From Gracilaria vermiculophylla (taxonomy: Eukaryota; Rhodophyta; Florideophyceae; Gracilariales; Gracilariaceae), in NCBI GenBank assembly GCA_019155205.2, contig JAHNZQ020000227.1:294053-354235 (forward strand): a stretch of 60,183 nt of DNA, read 5' to 3'. Under the pieces are notes generated by a model. It made no database searches and was not told where the DNA came from. It saw nothing but the letters and a program-made list of their open reading frames with translations. The position numbers were made by a program, and so were the translations under genes. Below are positions 1 through 8,520 of the stretch, piece after piece. The number at the start of each line of letters is the position of its first letter. Positions within the stretch are counted from its first letter, which is position 1.

Positions 1-1014
1 AGGGCCCTCATTGATCTTGAGTTTTCGCGCAAAGTCGAGAATGGAGAAGACCTGCTTCACTTCCTTGTACCCCCATTCGACTGACACTCGTACGCTTGCC
101 ATCTCCGTGTTAAAAGCCTCTTCTTCCCCGTTCAGAATCCCGACTGCGTCAGGTGGGAACGCCACTTGCATCCAAGGTCGAACCAGGTAAGCCTTATCGC
201 CAAACAGACAATACTGTACATCGCCTACTACCAGGCCTGAACCCAACATGTCGTCCATTCCCGATTCTCGGTAGAGCGTAATGTCGTGCCGCCTGCCCTC
301 GATGGGTCCGGCTAGGTGAAAAAGGAGCCCGTCTGGCGTCACCACGGACTGGAACTTTAGCATATGCTTGCGCTTATGGCCGCTGTATACGCTCCGCTGC
401 ATTGCATGCCCAGGCCGCGCAATAAAGATCCCTGTGCCGTTAATGAAGCCAACGCAGTTGTCAAGCGCTCCGCCCTTGTCCAGAACAGCTTTTGCATACA
501 TGGCCGCCCGCTCTTGCATCAAATCTCCCCTCCACTGGCACAAAGCATCCCTCCACCGCTCCATCATTAGCTCGATGGTCTCGTAGAAGATGTCGCATAA
601 TGCTGAGCTCGCCCGTCCTAATAGGTTTTCGAGGTCACGCCAGTGGGCAGGCGAGGATAGTCGACGAAGCACAATGCACAGGCGCTCCACGGAAGGTACT
701 CTATGTCGACGTTCAAAGGACCCTTCTGTCAGCTCCAATGCACCAGCAATGCGACCCGGATCCACAGACTTGAACCTGAAAAGAGACAAGGCGTCTTCAG
801 TGGAAAACCGGTTGACATTAAAGCATACGCTATACACCGCCCTCGTGCGGCAGAGCAGAGCTCTCAAATCACGCCGGACGAACAGAGAACGGCGCAGTAC
901 TGGCCCAAGCTCCATAAGACTCGCTCCCGATAAGTGTCGCATTAGCAACTCACGACGCAAGGGCCGTCGCATGTGGCGCAGCTGCATCAGGTTGTAGTGC
1001 TTGATTGCCACCAT
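1..1014 (-). CDS. PIF/Harbinger-type DDE transposase, 3' truncated by window edge
   Basis: A stop-free frame of 338 codons runs from the ATG at 1014 to base 1 and continues out of the window; an in-frame stop (TAG, near 1132) lies upstream, so the start is bounded. The C-terminal half matches the DDE superfamily endonuclease fold of Harbinger transposases (DDE_Tnp_4): FINGTG at residues 190-195, a YSGHKRKH block near 210, GRRHD at 240-244, FGDKAY at 271-276 and VEWGYKE from 312. Residues 99-140 form the usual helical N-terminal part. The second and third acidic residues of the catalytic triad would be D273 and E313. The first, normally Asp in a DGT motif, is Asn192, so cleavage activity is doubtful despite the intact frame. 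It could be a recently inactive transposase or a domesticated protein. Family assignment is confident; activity is not. Confidence 0.85.
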   Translation of the reverse strand, partial: MVAIKHYNLMQLRHMRRPLRRELLMRHLSGASLMELGPVLRRSLFVRRDLRALLCRTRAVYSVCFNVNRFSTEDALSLFRFKSVDPGRIAGALELTEGSFERRHRVPSVERLCIVLRRLSSPAHWRDLENLLGRASSALCDIFYETIELMMERWRDALCQWRGDLMQERAAMYAKAVLDKGGALDNCVGFINGTGIFIARPGHAMQRSVYSGHKRKHMLKFQSVVTPDGLLFHLAGPIEGRRHDITLYRESGMDDMLGSGLVVGDVQYCLFGDKAYLVRPWMQVAFPPDAVGILNGEEEAFNTEMASVRVSVEWGYKEVKQVFSILDFARKLKINEGP

Positions 1015-1432
1015 TGTTGGTATGCCGCCAGCGGCCGAGGCCAAGAAATGTACCAGGCTTGATGGCTCGATACAAGGACTGCGCGTGGGTTGAGGTGGTC
1101 CCTCGATGGCCGTTCCGTGACGCAGCGATGTCTATGCCGCAGCCTATCACGCATTGAACGAAAAGATCTAGTGCTGAAACTCTTCAGGACAATTTTCATT
1201 CAATTGTTTTTCCGGTACGTACAACCCATATTTTTCCCACGATTGTACCCACAATTGATTTGCTGAAACTCTCTACTAACGCTAATACAGCGTTTATGAA
1301 CTCAAGAGGACTATCGAATCATTTTCAATTATTTGTTGGCTCCCAGGAATGTAAACTTCTTACACGTGTTCACAAGGACACCGACGACTTCTCCTTGGTC
1401 GTCACCCGTGTTCAAGTACGCTGGCTGTCGTA
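1015..1432. other. Non-coding stretch with a short mariner-like scrap
   Basis: No gene is visible. Around 1275-1300 there is a short stretch (AACGCTAATACAGCGTTT) identical to the 3' coding end of the neighbouring mariner transposase at 1622-1639, so this is probably a scrap of a second mariner copy next to the full one. Confidence 0.4.
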
Positions 1433-2711
1433 CAGTCTGTTTCAAAATCATAACACGTTGGTGTCAAAGTAAAAAAATGATGATTTCGGTACTGTACGGC
1501 CACAAAATTGAGTTTCAAAATAAATTCAAGTCCAAAAACCGTTTCAAAAACACAACAACTTTATCAACTTGAAGTCTCTTTTGGCGACTCAGTAACTAAT
1601 TTTCCCACCTTTTTGCTGAATAACGCTAATACAGCGTTTAGGCATTGAATTGATGTAGCCATTAATTGTCGAAACTGAAATATTGTCCCAGCAATTCTTA
1701 ATACAGTTTTTTAAATCAAAAATTGTGCTGAATTGCCTGCCATGGCCATAAACAATTCTTGACAATAGACCCCATACATTTTCAATGGGATCCAAGTCTG
1801 GTGAGCGCGCTGGCCATTCCATGACATGAATGCTTGCTTTTTTGAGCCAGTCTGACACCAATTTAGAGTTGTGTACCGGTTCATTATCTTGTTGAACAAC
1901 AAAATTTTCTCAGTGTACACAATATCCAAACGGTAGCATGTAGTTATAAATAACTTCCTGATAGCGTGCAGAGTCTATATTTCCATCAATAAAAGCAATT
2001 TTGTTTTTCCATACTTTGATATACCACCCCATACCATTACAGAATCACCTCCAGAATGTCTTGCATAAAATTCTGAACGTTTCTTTCAATGATCATGCCA
2101 GTAATACTTAAAACAATCTGGACCATCCAAGTTAAACTTTTTTTCGTCAGAAATCATTTCTGTGTTCCTTTTATTTTTCCAATGCTCCATGTTTTCACAC
2201 CAAGAAGTTCTTTTTTGCTGGTGATGTTCTTCCTGGAAGAAAGTTTTTCCTCCTCGTTTTATACTTGAACAAATTTTTCTTATTAATTTCCCTCCATATT
2301 GTTGACGTAGATACATTAAGGTTTAAGTTTTTTGCAATATTCTTGCACGAAGCTTTTCCTCGACACAGTTCCCGTTTAATACCGCACGTATCTGCTGGAC
2401 TGAGAAGATTGGGACGCCCTGTAGATTTTTTTTCTCCATAATTTGCTGGGTTTTTAAGAAACCGGAGAATTGTGGCGGGATGACGCTTCAAATGTCGGCC
2501 AATTTCGGCATATAATTTTCCGTTAGCTTTCAATTGTACAACTTCTAGCTGTTCGGAACCCGACAGAGGTGATCCTCGAGCCATATTGATGGATGTTGAT
2601 GATGTATTGTTATGATTATGAAACGGTTTTTACTTACACGCTCTGCAAAAGGCGCACTACAGTACTACTTTGGCGCGGTTTTTAGGCGTGATATGATTTT
2701 GAAACGCACTG
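1433..2711 (-). mobile_element. Tc1/mariner element A (complete, inactive)
   Basis: The element is bounded by TA dinucleotides at 1431-1432 and 2712-2713, as expected for Tc1/mariner insertion. Its ends are inverted repeats: the left end reads CAGTCTGTTTCAAAATCATA and the right end, on the other strand, CAGTGCGTTTCAAAATCATA. The 1279 bp length is typical. It carries one transposase gene on the minus strand, broken by frameshifts. Related copies lie near 16.5, 56.9 and 58.6 kb. Confidence 0.85.
1589..2584 (-). pseudogene. Tc1/mariner transposase A, frameshifted
   Basis: The gene starts at the ATG at 2584 (MARGSPLSGSEQ) with a helix-turn-helix region over about 110 residues. The frame then shifts near 2200-2300. 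The DDE core appears in pieces: SDEKKFNLDGPD with the first catalytic Asp near 2120-2160, and SPDLDPIENVWG with the catalytic Glu near 1760-1800. The frame ends at 1589. Known family role: cut-and-paste transposition at TA sites. At least two frameshifts separate the parts, so no full-length enzyme can be made. Confidence 0.85.
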
Positions 2712-2713
2712 TA

Positions 2714-3546
2714 CCTTTCCAACACGTCCCACACAGAAAACGTAGAGTAACTCCTTGACTCCTTTCAACAGCCATACGGCTCTCCAACTTGTAGAATACT
2801 CCTTGACTCTACAACGGCCACACAGGCCCACTAAGCCAACCTTAGGCTTTGATCCTACTCGTACCCCCTGGGCGCTACTCGAGGTAGAGGACTAGACTTC
2901 ACAATGCGCTTCCCTTTTACGACCCAAAGTAGGCTACCTCCTATTCCTCATATAGACTCTCTATCCCAACATTTGTTCCGTCGTCCAGCAACACCAGCGA
3001 AGCAGGACAGCAACGCTACCACAGCAATTCAAATCCGACACCACGATATTGCTCGGATCAATCCTACGCGTGTATGTTGCCAATATCAACGTCACAAGAA
3101 TGCATACATCGTGCTGACATGATCCATGCTTTTTTGTACACGATTCTTCGGTGTCCGCCGATATGACACGCCAAATGTAACATATTCTTTTATTTCCAGA
3201 CATTTATCGTAAACGCAATTTTTTCAGAAAAAATAGGATTAATTATCGTGCTACGCTGAACAGACTTCTGAGAACTAAGGTTGAAAGTATAAACAAGACT
3301 CAGGTGTAAGTCGCTTGGATCGGCATTTTACCAAAAGCATTTGCAAGCACTCCGTTTATTTAGTCGTGCGAGCAAGACATAGATAAACTCATATACAGTA
3401 CATCAAATACATGTTATACAAGTACATTGCGTGGAAAAAATTCAACTAAGATGATTCATTGCTCTTCACATCCGTTGGACAGCTGACTGACGTACTCAAT
3501 GAATTGTCAGGCATAGTCAGTTTTCATCATTATCCTCTCTCTTTTT
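2714..3546 (-). repeat. Probable copia 3' LTR remnant and polypurine tract
   Basis: No gene is visible. On the minus strand, immediately after the copia RNase H frame that ends at 3547, there is a purine-rich run (AAAAAAAGAGAGAGGATAA) followed by TGAAAACTGAC. This is what the polypurine tract and start of a 3' LTR look like, so part of this stretch, extending left from about 3527, is probably a copia LTR. Its far end could not be placed. The remainder towards 2714 is unassigned. Confidence 0.4.
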
Positions 3547-4727
3547 TTAGCAATAATTCTTCTCTGAAAACTTCGTCTCGGACATTGTTTCATATGGAAA
3601 ATTCAATATTTCGTTGGATATCGTGAGCTGCAACATTTCCGTAACAGAGCTGTCTTGCTTTTTAAGTGCATCAGAGAGGTTGATTTTTCCAGGAATCCAA
3701 GTACTCTTTTCCACAGTCCTAACTTGGAACTCAAATCGTATAGACGCAATGTACCCACCAATGGATCGATCAATAGAGTTCCCTGGCGCAGATAAAGACG
3801 TAAACAGGTCTTTGGAGTGCACACACGGAATGTGGTATAACCAAAGCGGCTAAAAACCAAAGGGTGTTCGTGTGGACGCGTGGCAAGGGAGCGCGCGGTG
3901 GGCTCAACCTAGAAGGTGGGAAAAGGAAACCGGAGAGGTACGCGGTAGCACAACCACTGGGGGTGCGAGATAGCGGGCGCGCGGAATGCATTTAGACTGG
4001 TAGTGATAGAATGCAACGCACGGGCGCTAGTAGAACCGCTAGGTAATGGACGAGCCGTAATGGTCGACTGTAGAAACTAAAACGGGGTTAGAGTTGTCCA
4101 AGAGGTGCTTACCTTTACTCTGGTGACGGGGATGGTTCGCACAGTGAGCATATCCACTAGGCGAGGCCCCCGGGCCGACGCGGCCGGACGAGCCACGTGG
4201 CCAGGGGGAGGTGCATCTGAGGTGCACCACCGGCACTCTACAGTAAAATCTAAAATTGATCTAGCAATTAAGATTACCTCTAGGTCGCCCACGTGGCTGT
4301 TCTCCATGCGAACCGTACCCACTACCCTTGGTACCAAATACCAGAATTACCTCACGGTCACTATACTACACGGAAGAACACGAACATCGAGTGCCAATAT
4401 CTCTGAGTAAGCGTGTGCTACACATTTTGGCTTCATCATTTGCTTCATGTCAAACAAGTTTTTCGGCTGCCGGTACACTTTCCTCTGTCTCTTCGATTTA
4501 TAAGAGATCCATGAATCCGGGTGGTAGGCAGACTGGTTAGCAAATAGACCAGCGAGAAGCCCAGAGGGCGCACCGAGCTGACCATTCTCGTCTATTTTGG
4601 ATGCATCAGCAAACACCAGGACGAAGAGCTCATATTTTGAGGCATCAGTTGTACCAGGGTAGGTGATCGTGGTTCCAAGCTTTTTAAGCTTACGAACAAT
4701 TTGTTGTTGCTCAATCAGGTGGCACAA
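3547..4727 (-). pseudogene. Ty1/copia RNase H remnant, split by a solo LTR
   Basis: Two minus-strand frames form one copia RNase H domain. The upstream part (4371-4727) holds LVFADASKIDENGQLG, the region of the first catalytic Asp. The downstream part (3547-3830) holds SKDLFTSLSAPGNSIDRSI and STWIPGKINLSDAL. The same blocks occur in the copia element at 40.47-40.93 kb (SKDLFGTMSTCRNSVDRSI; VTWIPGRLNLTDPL). The two parts are separated by the solo LTR at 3831-4370, and the remnant lacks intact reverse transcriptase and integrase. It is an old truncated copy. Confidence 0.8.
3831..4370. repeat. Solo LTR (type E) with target-site duplication CGGAA
   Basis: A 540 bp unit begins TGTGGTATAACC and ends ACTATACTACA, giving short terminal inverted repeats of LTR type. 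It is flanked by perfect 5 bp direct repeats, CGGAA at 3826-3830 and 4371-4375. It interrupts the copia RNase H frame. The ends resemble those of the LTR A family below, so it is probably a solo LTR of a related Ty3/gypsy group left by LTR-LTR recombination. Confidence 0.8.
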
Positions 4728-5433
4728 CTTTGTTTCAAGAGCCTACTATTGCAAATAAAATGCGCAGAAAGAGCAGAGTGGGAAAACAGCTGTCCCAATC
4801 TAGCCCAGGGAGCTATTAGTAGAGGTAAAAAAGGACTTATAAATCTCATTGAGTGGCTATTTAAACTTCTTGCAACGGGTACGAGACATCGGATACTCCC
4901 TCATGGCATTCAGCTTGTCATCAGTATTAGTAGACTTATTGGGATCTTTATTCTGTCCTTTGTTGATGTCGAAGATCCTTTGTCCATTTGGTCCATTCGA
5001 TACGATATCGAGTTTGAAAGACTCTTCAGACTTCGTGTAGTGCAACGCCTCTCTGCGGGGGATTCGATGGACTTAGTCATATCGACCGGTGACGCGGGAA
5101 GTGTAGCTATGACTGGTAGAATCCCCACATGGTGGGTGGGACACGTGTGGTACGGACAGAGCTATGGTACAGGTGGCCATATTTTGGGAATATTTATTTA
5201 ATATTAGTAATTGCGGCGGCGCATTACAGTGCGCGCCACCCTACTTAGTGCGCCGGCGTCGCCGCCGCCGCACCAGTAAACGCCGGGGGGCAAGGGTACC
5301 CGACCTGGGGTTTGGCTCTAAATCGCTTCGCCTTCACGAGCTATACAACTTCACCTTGGAGGGATAGCGCTGAGCCTACGAACGGCTTATCCACCCTGCA
5401 CATCTTAAAGAACCCAATATTGGGATACTTATT
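4728..5433. other. Unassigned stretch, probable degraded copia pol
   Basis: No convincing gene. The minus-strand frame 4857-5045 is short and unrecognised but lies where the upstream part of the adjacent copia remnant would be. 5215-5285 is a short GC-rich patch with GCC/GCG repeats. Nothing else could be assigned. Confidence 0.3.
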
Positions 5434-6196
5434 TGTAGTGCAAAGCCAGAGGCGGGAAAACACCACGAAGACGTTCGGAATCTTCCCGTTCTAGGGTAGC
5501 AAATCAAACAGAGCCACTCTAGGCGTGCCACGGCGAAGCCGGTTTGTAAGATAGAGGGCAGCCCTTCAGGCGGTTACCGACAGTGTTGAGTATGAGATTC
5601 CTCCAATGTGGAGCGGCAGGAACTACGAGTAATCGGTACGGAGTCCCGCAAGCGAGCAGGAGTGAAGGGTACGGTAGGTACCCGGAGCGACAGCGTGTCC
5701 ACCGGTTTGTGGGCACGGGACGAAAAAAGCAACAAAAACAGGACCCAATACTGGGGCGAGTACACGAAAATGTCGGTAAAGGTTAGACACAAGTTGTGGT
5801 GACACTCTCTAAGTCTCGAGGGAGGATGAACTGCCGTTCAAACGGGTGCAAACACGCAGCAGCGGTAAGCGACGCCGGAGGCGGAAAGGTTCAGAGCCAC
5901 GACCCTCTTGGGGGCCGGAATAGGGTTTACTGGGCAGCCGCAGTAGCGGGGTATATATACTGTAGTCGGCACGCCACCCTGAAAGTGGGGCGCGCCGCCC
6001 AAAGTTATCTGAGTAAAATATCTAATTTGTCCAGCAATGCCATGCACCCCTACTGTACACATGAGTGTTACCCGGCAGTCCTGCGTGCACCTCAGCGGCC
6101 AACCGCTGTGGTAACCTTCATAAAATAACCATACCTCTTCGGAGTGCAGGTATCGACTAAGTCGTGAGAAATTCCCCGGAAGGGCGTTGCACTTCA
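5434..6196 (-). repeat. LTR B, 3' LTR of minus-strand gypsy element B
   Basis: A 763 bp unit with plus-strand ends TGTAGTGCAA and TTGCACTTCA, which are inverted copies apart from one base. A second copy, interrupted by an assembly gap, lies at 36258-36794. On the minus strand the LTR is directly preceded by a polypurine tract (6197-6207), and gypsy integrase and chromodomain sequences follow in the expected order and orientation. It is therefore the 3' LTR of the element whose pol lies at 8.5-11.2 kb. Confidence 0.8.
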
Positions 6197-6207
6197 TATC
6201 CCCCTCC
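6197..6207 (-). promoter_or_regulatory. Polypurine tract of gypsy element B
   Basis: On the minus strand the sequence GGAGGGGGATA sits immediately upstream of the LTR start TGAAGTGCAA. In LTR retrotransposons such a tract primes plus-strand DNA synthesis. The position supports the LTR boundary. Confidence 0.7.
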
Positions 6208-6280
6208 TTAGGAGCGAAACACCCTTGCGCAGCAGTGAGTTGAGCGCCAAAGATCGGGCGTAAAAGCGCTCTTTGTCAAC

Positions 6281-7288
6281 ATGCCGGACACCCGGGATCC
6301 TTCCACGCAAATTTGCGGTACACAGCAACGCACGCACAAGCCGTCTTCTCTTTCCAGCGTCAGTCTTCCGTCCCCAACGATCTTTCCTGCCTCCAGCAGC
6401 TCCCCTCTGATTCCTCGCATGACAAGCCCGATGAACGGGAACAAGAACAGCAACTACCCCAGCGGGGGATACTTCGGTGGCTTTTAGTCAGCGCCTCTCC
6501 CGCAAAGCGGGTACAACACTGTTCCGCAGGGACAAGGGACCCCCGTGGGTGGGGCTGCTCACGCCGCAGGCGATGAAGCGCAAGCCTCTGGCGGTATCTT
6601 TCACAATTGTGGCGGTCCCGGACAGGGTCACATCATACCTCCACAAGGTGCGTGGCCGTCGTACAACGACTTGGTCGGAGTGGATCCGCATCGTCATGCG
6701 ATGCTGTTCCGGTGGGCGCCGTGGTTTCATCCAACTGCCGTCTTCGACGAGGCGCTCATCACGTCGTACTCCAACGGAAACGACCGGCTTCTGGGTGAAC
6801 TTCCGGCAATTACTACCACCTCGTGGGATTGGCGACGCCAAATGGCGGTTCCCGAACACGCAATTATGTGGCGCAGTGGCGAATCGCGCGCAGCGCCTCA
6901 CGCAAACTTCGTGCGGATTGGATATTCCCGGATGAACAGTGCATTATTCCATTTCCCTCTCCCTGAGGAGCTTGGCTTCGACCTTCGGTTGTACCGGACT
7001 GAGGGCGAGATCGGTTATTGTGACCGTCTCGCTGACCTTAATGTCACCGCGTGGCGGGGCCAGGTAGCTCCACGTCAAGCGGCGCTTTGCTGGGTTCGTC
7101 CGATTATCCGCGCCGAGTTCCGGTATCTAAACCGAGAGGGTCGCTCCCGTTTCTTACAGGGCTTCATCCACGATGAGCGTTGGTCAAGGTCCCGTTTCGA
7201 GTTCCTCATCCCGTATCAAAATACGGAAGTGAACCGGATCCATTTGTTCCATCGGCTTGGCCGGTACGTTCCCCTTCCGTGGTGGTAG
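6281..7288 (+). pseudogene. Antisense ORF 1 of gypsy element B, one in-frame stop
   Basis: This frame lies on the strand opposite to the element's pol, between chromodomain and 3' LTR. It is one reading frame from the ATG at 6281 to the stop at 7286-7288, broken only by TAG at 6485-6487. The N-terminal 80 or so residues are Ser/Pro/Asn/Gln-rich. The rest (ATG at 6545, 247 residues) is a compact region rich in aromatic and charged residues, with FRWAPWFHP, HFPLPEELGFDLRLYR and LCWVRPIIRAEFRYLNREG. I recognise no known domain. Codon composition resembles the neighbouring pol, and the length without stops argues that it was once translated. Function unknown; see the antisense ORFs at 14.3-15.1, 47.8-48.5 and 55.6-56.3 kb. 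Confidence 0.5.
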
Positions 7289-7428
7289 TCCTCAGTAGAG
7301 GTATGCCGCGAATGATATGTGAATTGCCACCCATGGTCACCTATCTAGGGTCATAACTGTTACAGGATCCGATATCCGGCTTGTGGTTCGTGGTGATAAC
7401 GGAATAGGAAGCCCGCACGGCGGCGTTT

Positions 7429-8226
7429 ATGCTCTGGGAGGCCTACGACCAGTATCGACTGTGGTACCTCCCTCCGCGTTTGCGGGCTTGCATTCGAGAG
7501 CTCGACTCGCGCGTCCCCATTACGGGTGTGTACAACGCTGAGGAGGCTCAGGAACTCCTAGGTGTCGTCAACCGTGTAGATTAGAGCACCGTTCCGTTAC
7601 GGCAAAATGGCCGCGGTGAAGAACATGTGGGCAATGACCGGTCTCCGGGACGACGCACGCCATTGGCGGGAGATTACATCTTCTATGACCCTTGAGAGGG
7701 ACGCGAAATCTTCGAAGCGGAGGCCGCAGCGCTGCGCACCGCAAAGCGGGTTATTCCCCGGGGTCCCCCGCGTGGATTCGTCAATTGCGACGACTACCAC
7801 CCGGCGTACGACGACGACGTCCTCCTCGATGAGGCCTATGACGACGACGATGTAATCAGGGCCAACGGCGCCGAAGTGGATATCCTGGAGACAGGCTACA
7901 GTCCGGCCGGGCCGGCAACGGTACTGATTAGCAACGGCAATGTGGCGGGTCCTCCGGCAGTGCCGTTGAATGATACGGCTGCCGCGAACTTGCCTAACGA
8001 ACCGGAAGTTATCGAAGTGCCACCGCCATTGGCGAACGAAGCCTTAGTGGTGGCACAGTTCCTCCGTGGAGTCGGGTTGAGTGTACGCGAAACGAGCTGT
8101 AAAATTGCCTCATTGTGGGCTGTTCTAGCTGCGTGCCTGAACGACGGGAACAGTGGTTCTGGCCACGGTGCTGGCAACGGCGAGGCCGGAGATGACTACG
8201 GCGCGGTCAGTGCATCCAACGCGTGA
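7429..8226 (+). pseudogene. Antisense ORF 2 of gypsy element B, broken
   Basis: A second plus-strand frame starts at the ATG at 7429 (MLWEAYDQYRLWYLPP) and can be followed in one frame to the stop at 8226, interrupted by TAG at 7582-7584 and a TGA near 7693. The middle is Asp-rich (DDDVLLDEAYDDDD near 7815-7850) and the C-terminal part has hydrophobic stretches (EALVVAQFLRG, KIASLWAVLAACLN). It may have been continuous with the frame ending at 7288 through a frameshift between 7289 and 7428. No domain recognised. It converges on the element's pol gene. Confidence 0.4.
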
Positions 8227-8329
8227 GTTGGCGTCGGATTCCCCAGCGGGGGGTCCCACTTTCCGCGTGCACGAGCGTTATGTCGAGTTCTAGTAAACTG
8301 GTAGGTCCTGCTTCTCGCGTATGTTTGTG

Positions 8330-8520
8330 CATCTCGTTCCATCTTCTTTTTCTTCTACTTCTCTGTTCTTTTTCCCTTTCCTGGTCTTCATCATCTAGTT
8401 CTACTGTGTACCTTCCCCACTAGGGGCCACTTCTCCCGCAAACCTTCCCTCGCAGGGGTCACGAGGGCTTCCCCGCGATGGGTCAGCTAGTCTTCCCTGC
8501 GAGGGGTCAGCTACTCAACT
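8330..8520. repeat. Pyrimidine tract plus four quasi-palindromic repeats between convergent ORFs
   Basis: 8338-8410 is strongly C/T-rich on the plus strand. It is followed by four imperfect copies of a short unit of the form CTTCCCTGCGAGGGGTCA (near 8410, 8443, 8469 and 8492). Each has a near-palindromic CCC..GCGA..GGG core able to form a small hairpin. The block lies exactly between the 3' ends of the plus-strand antisense ORF and the minus-strand pol frame, so a transcript-ending role is possible (inference). Confidence 0.5.
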
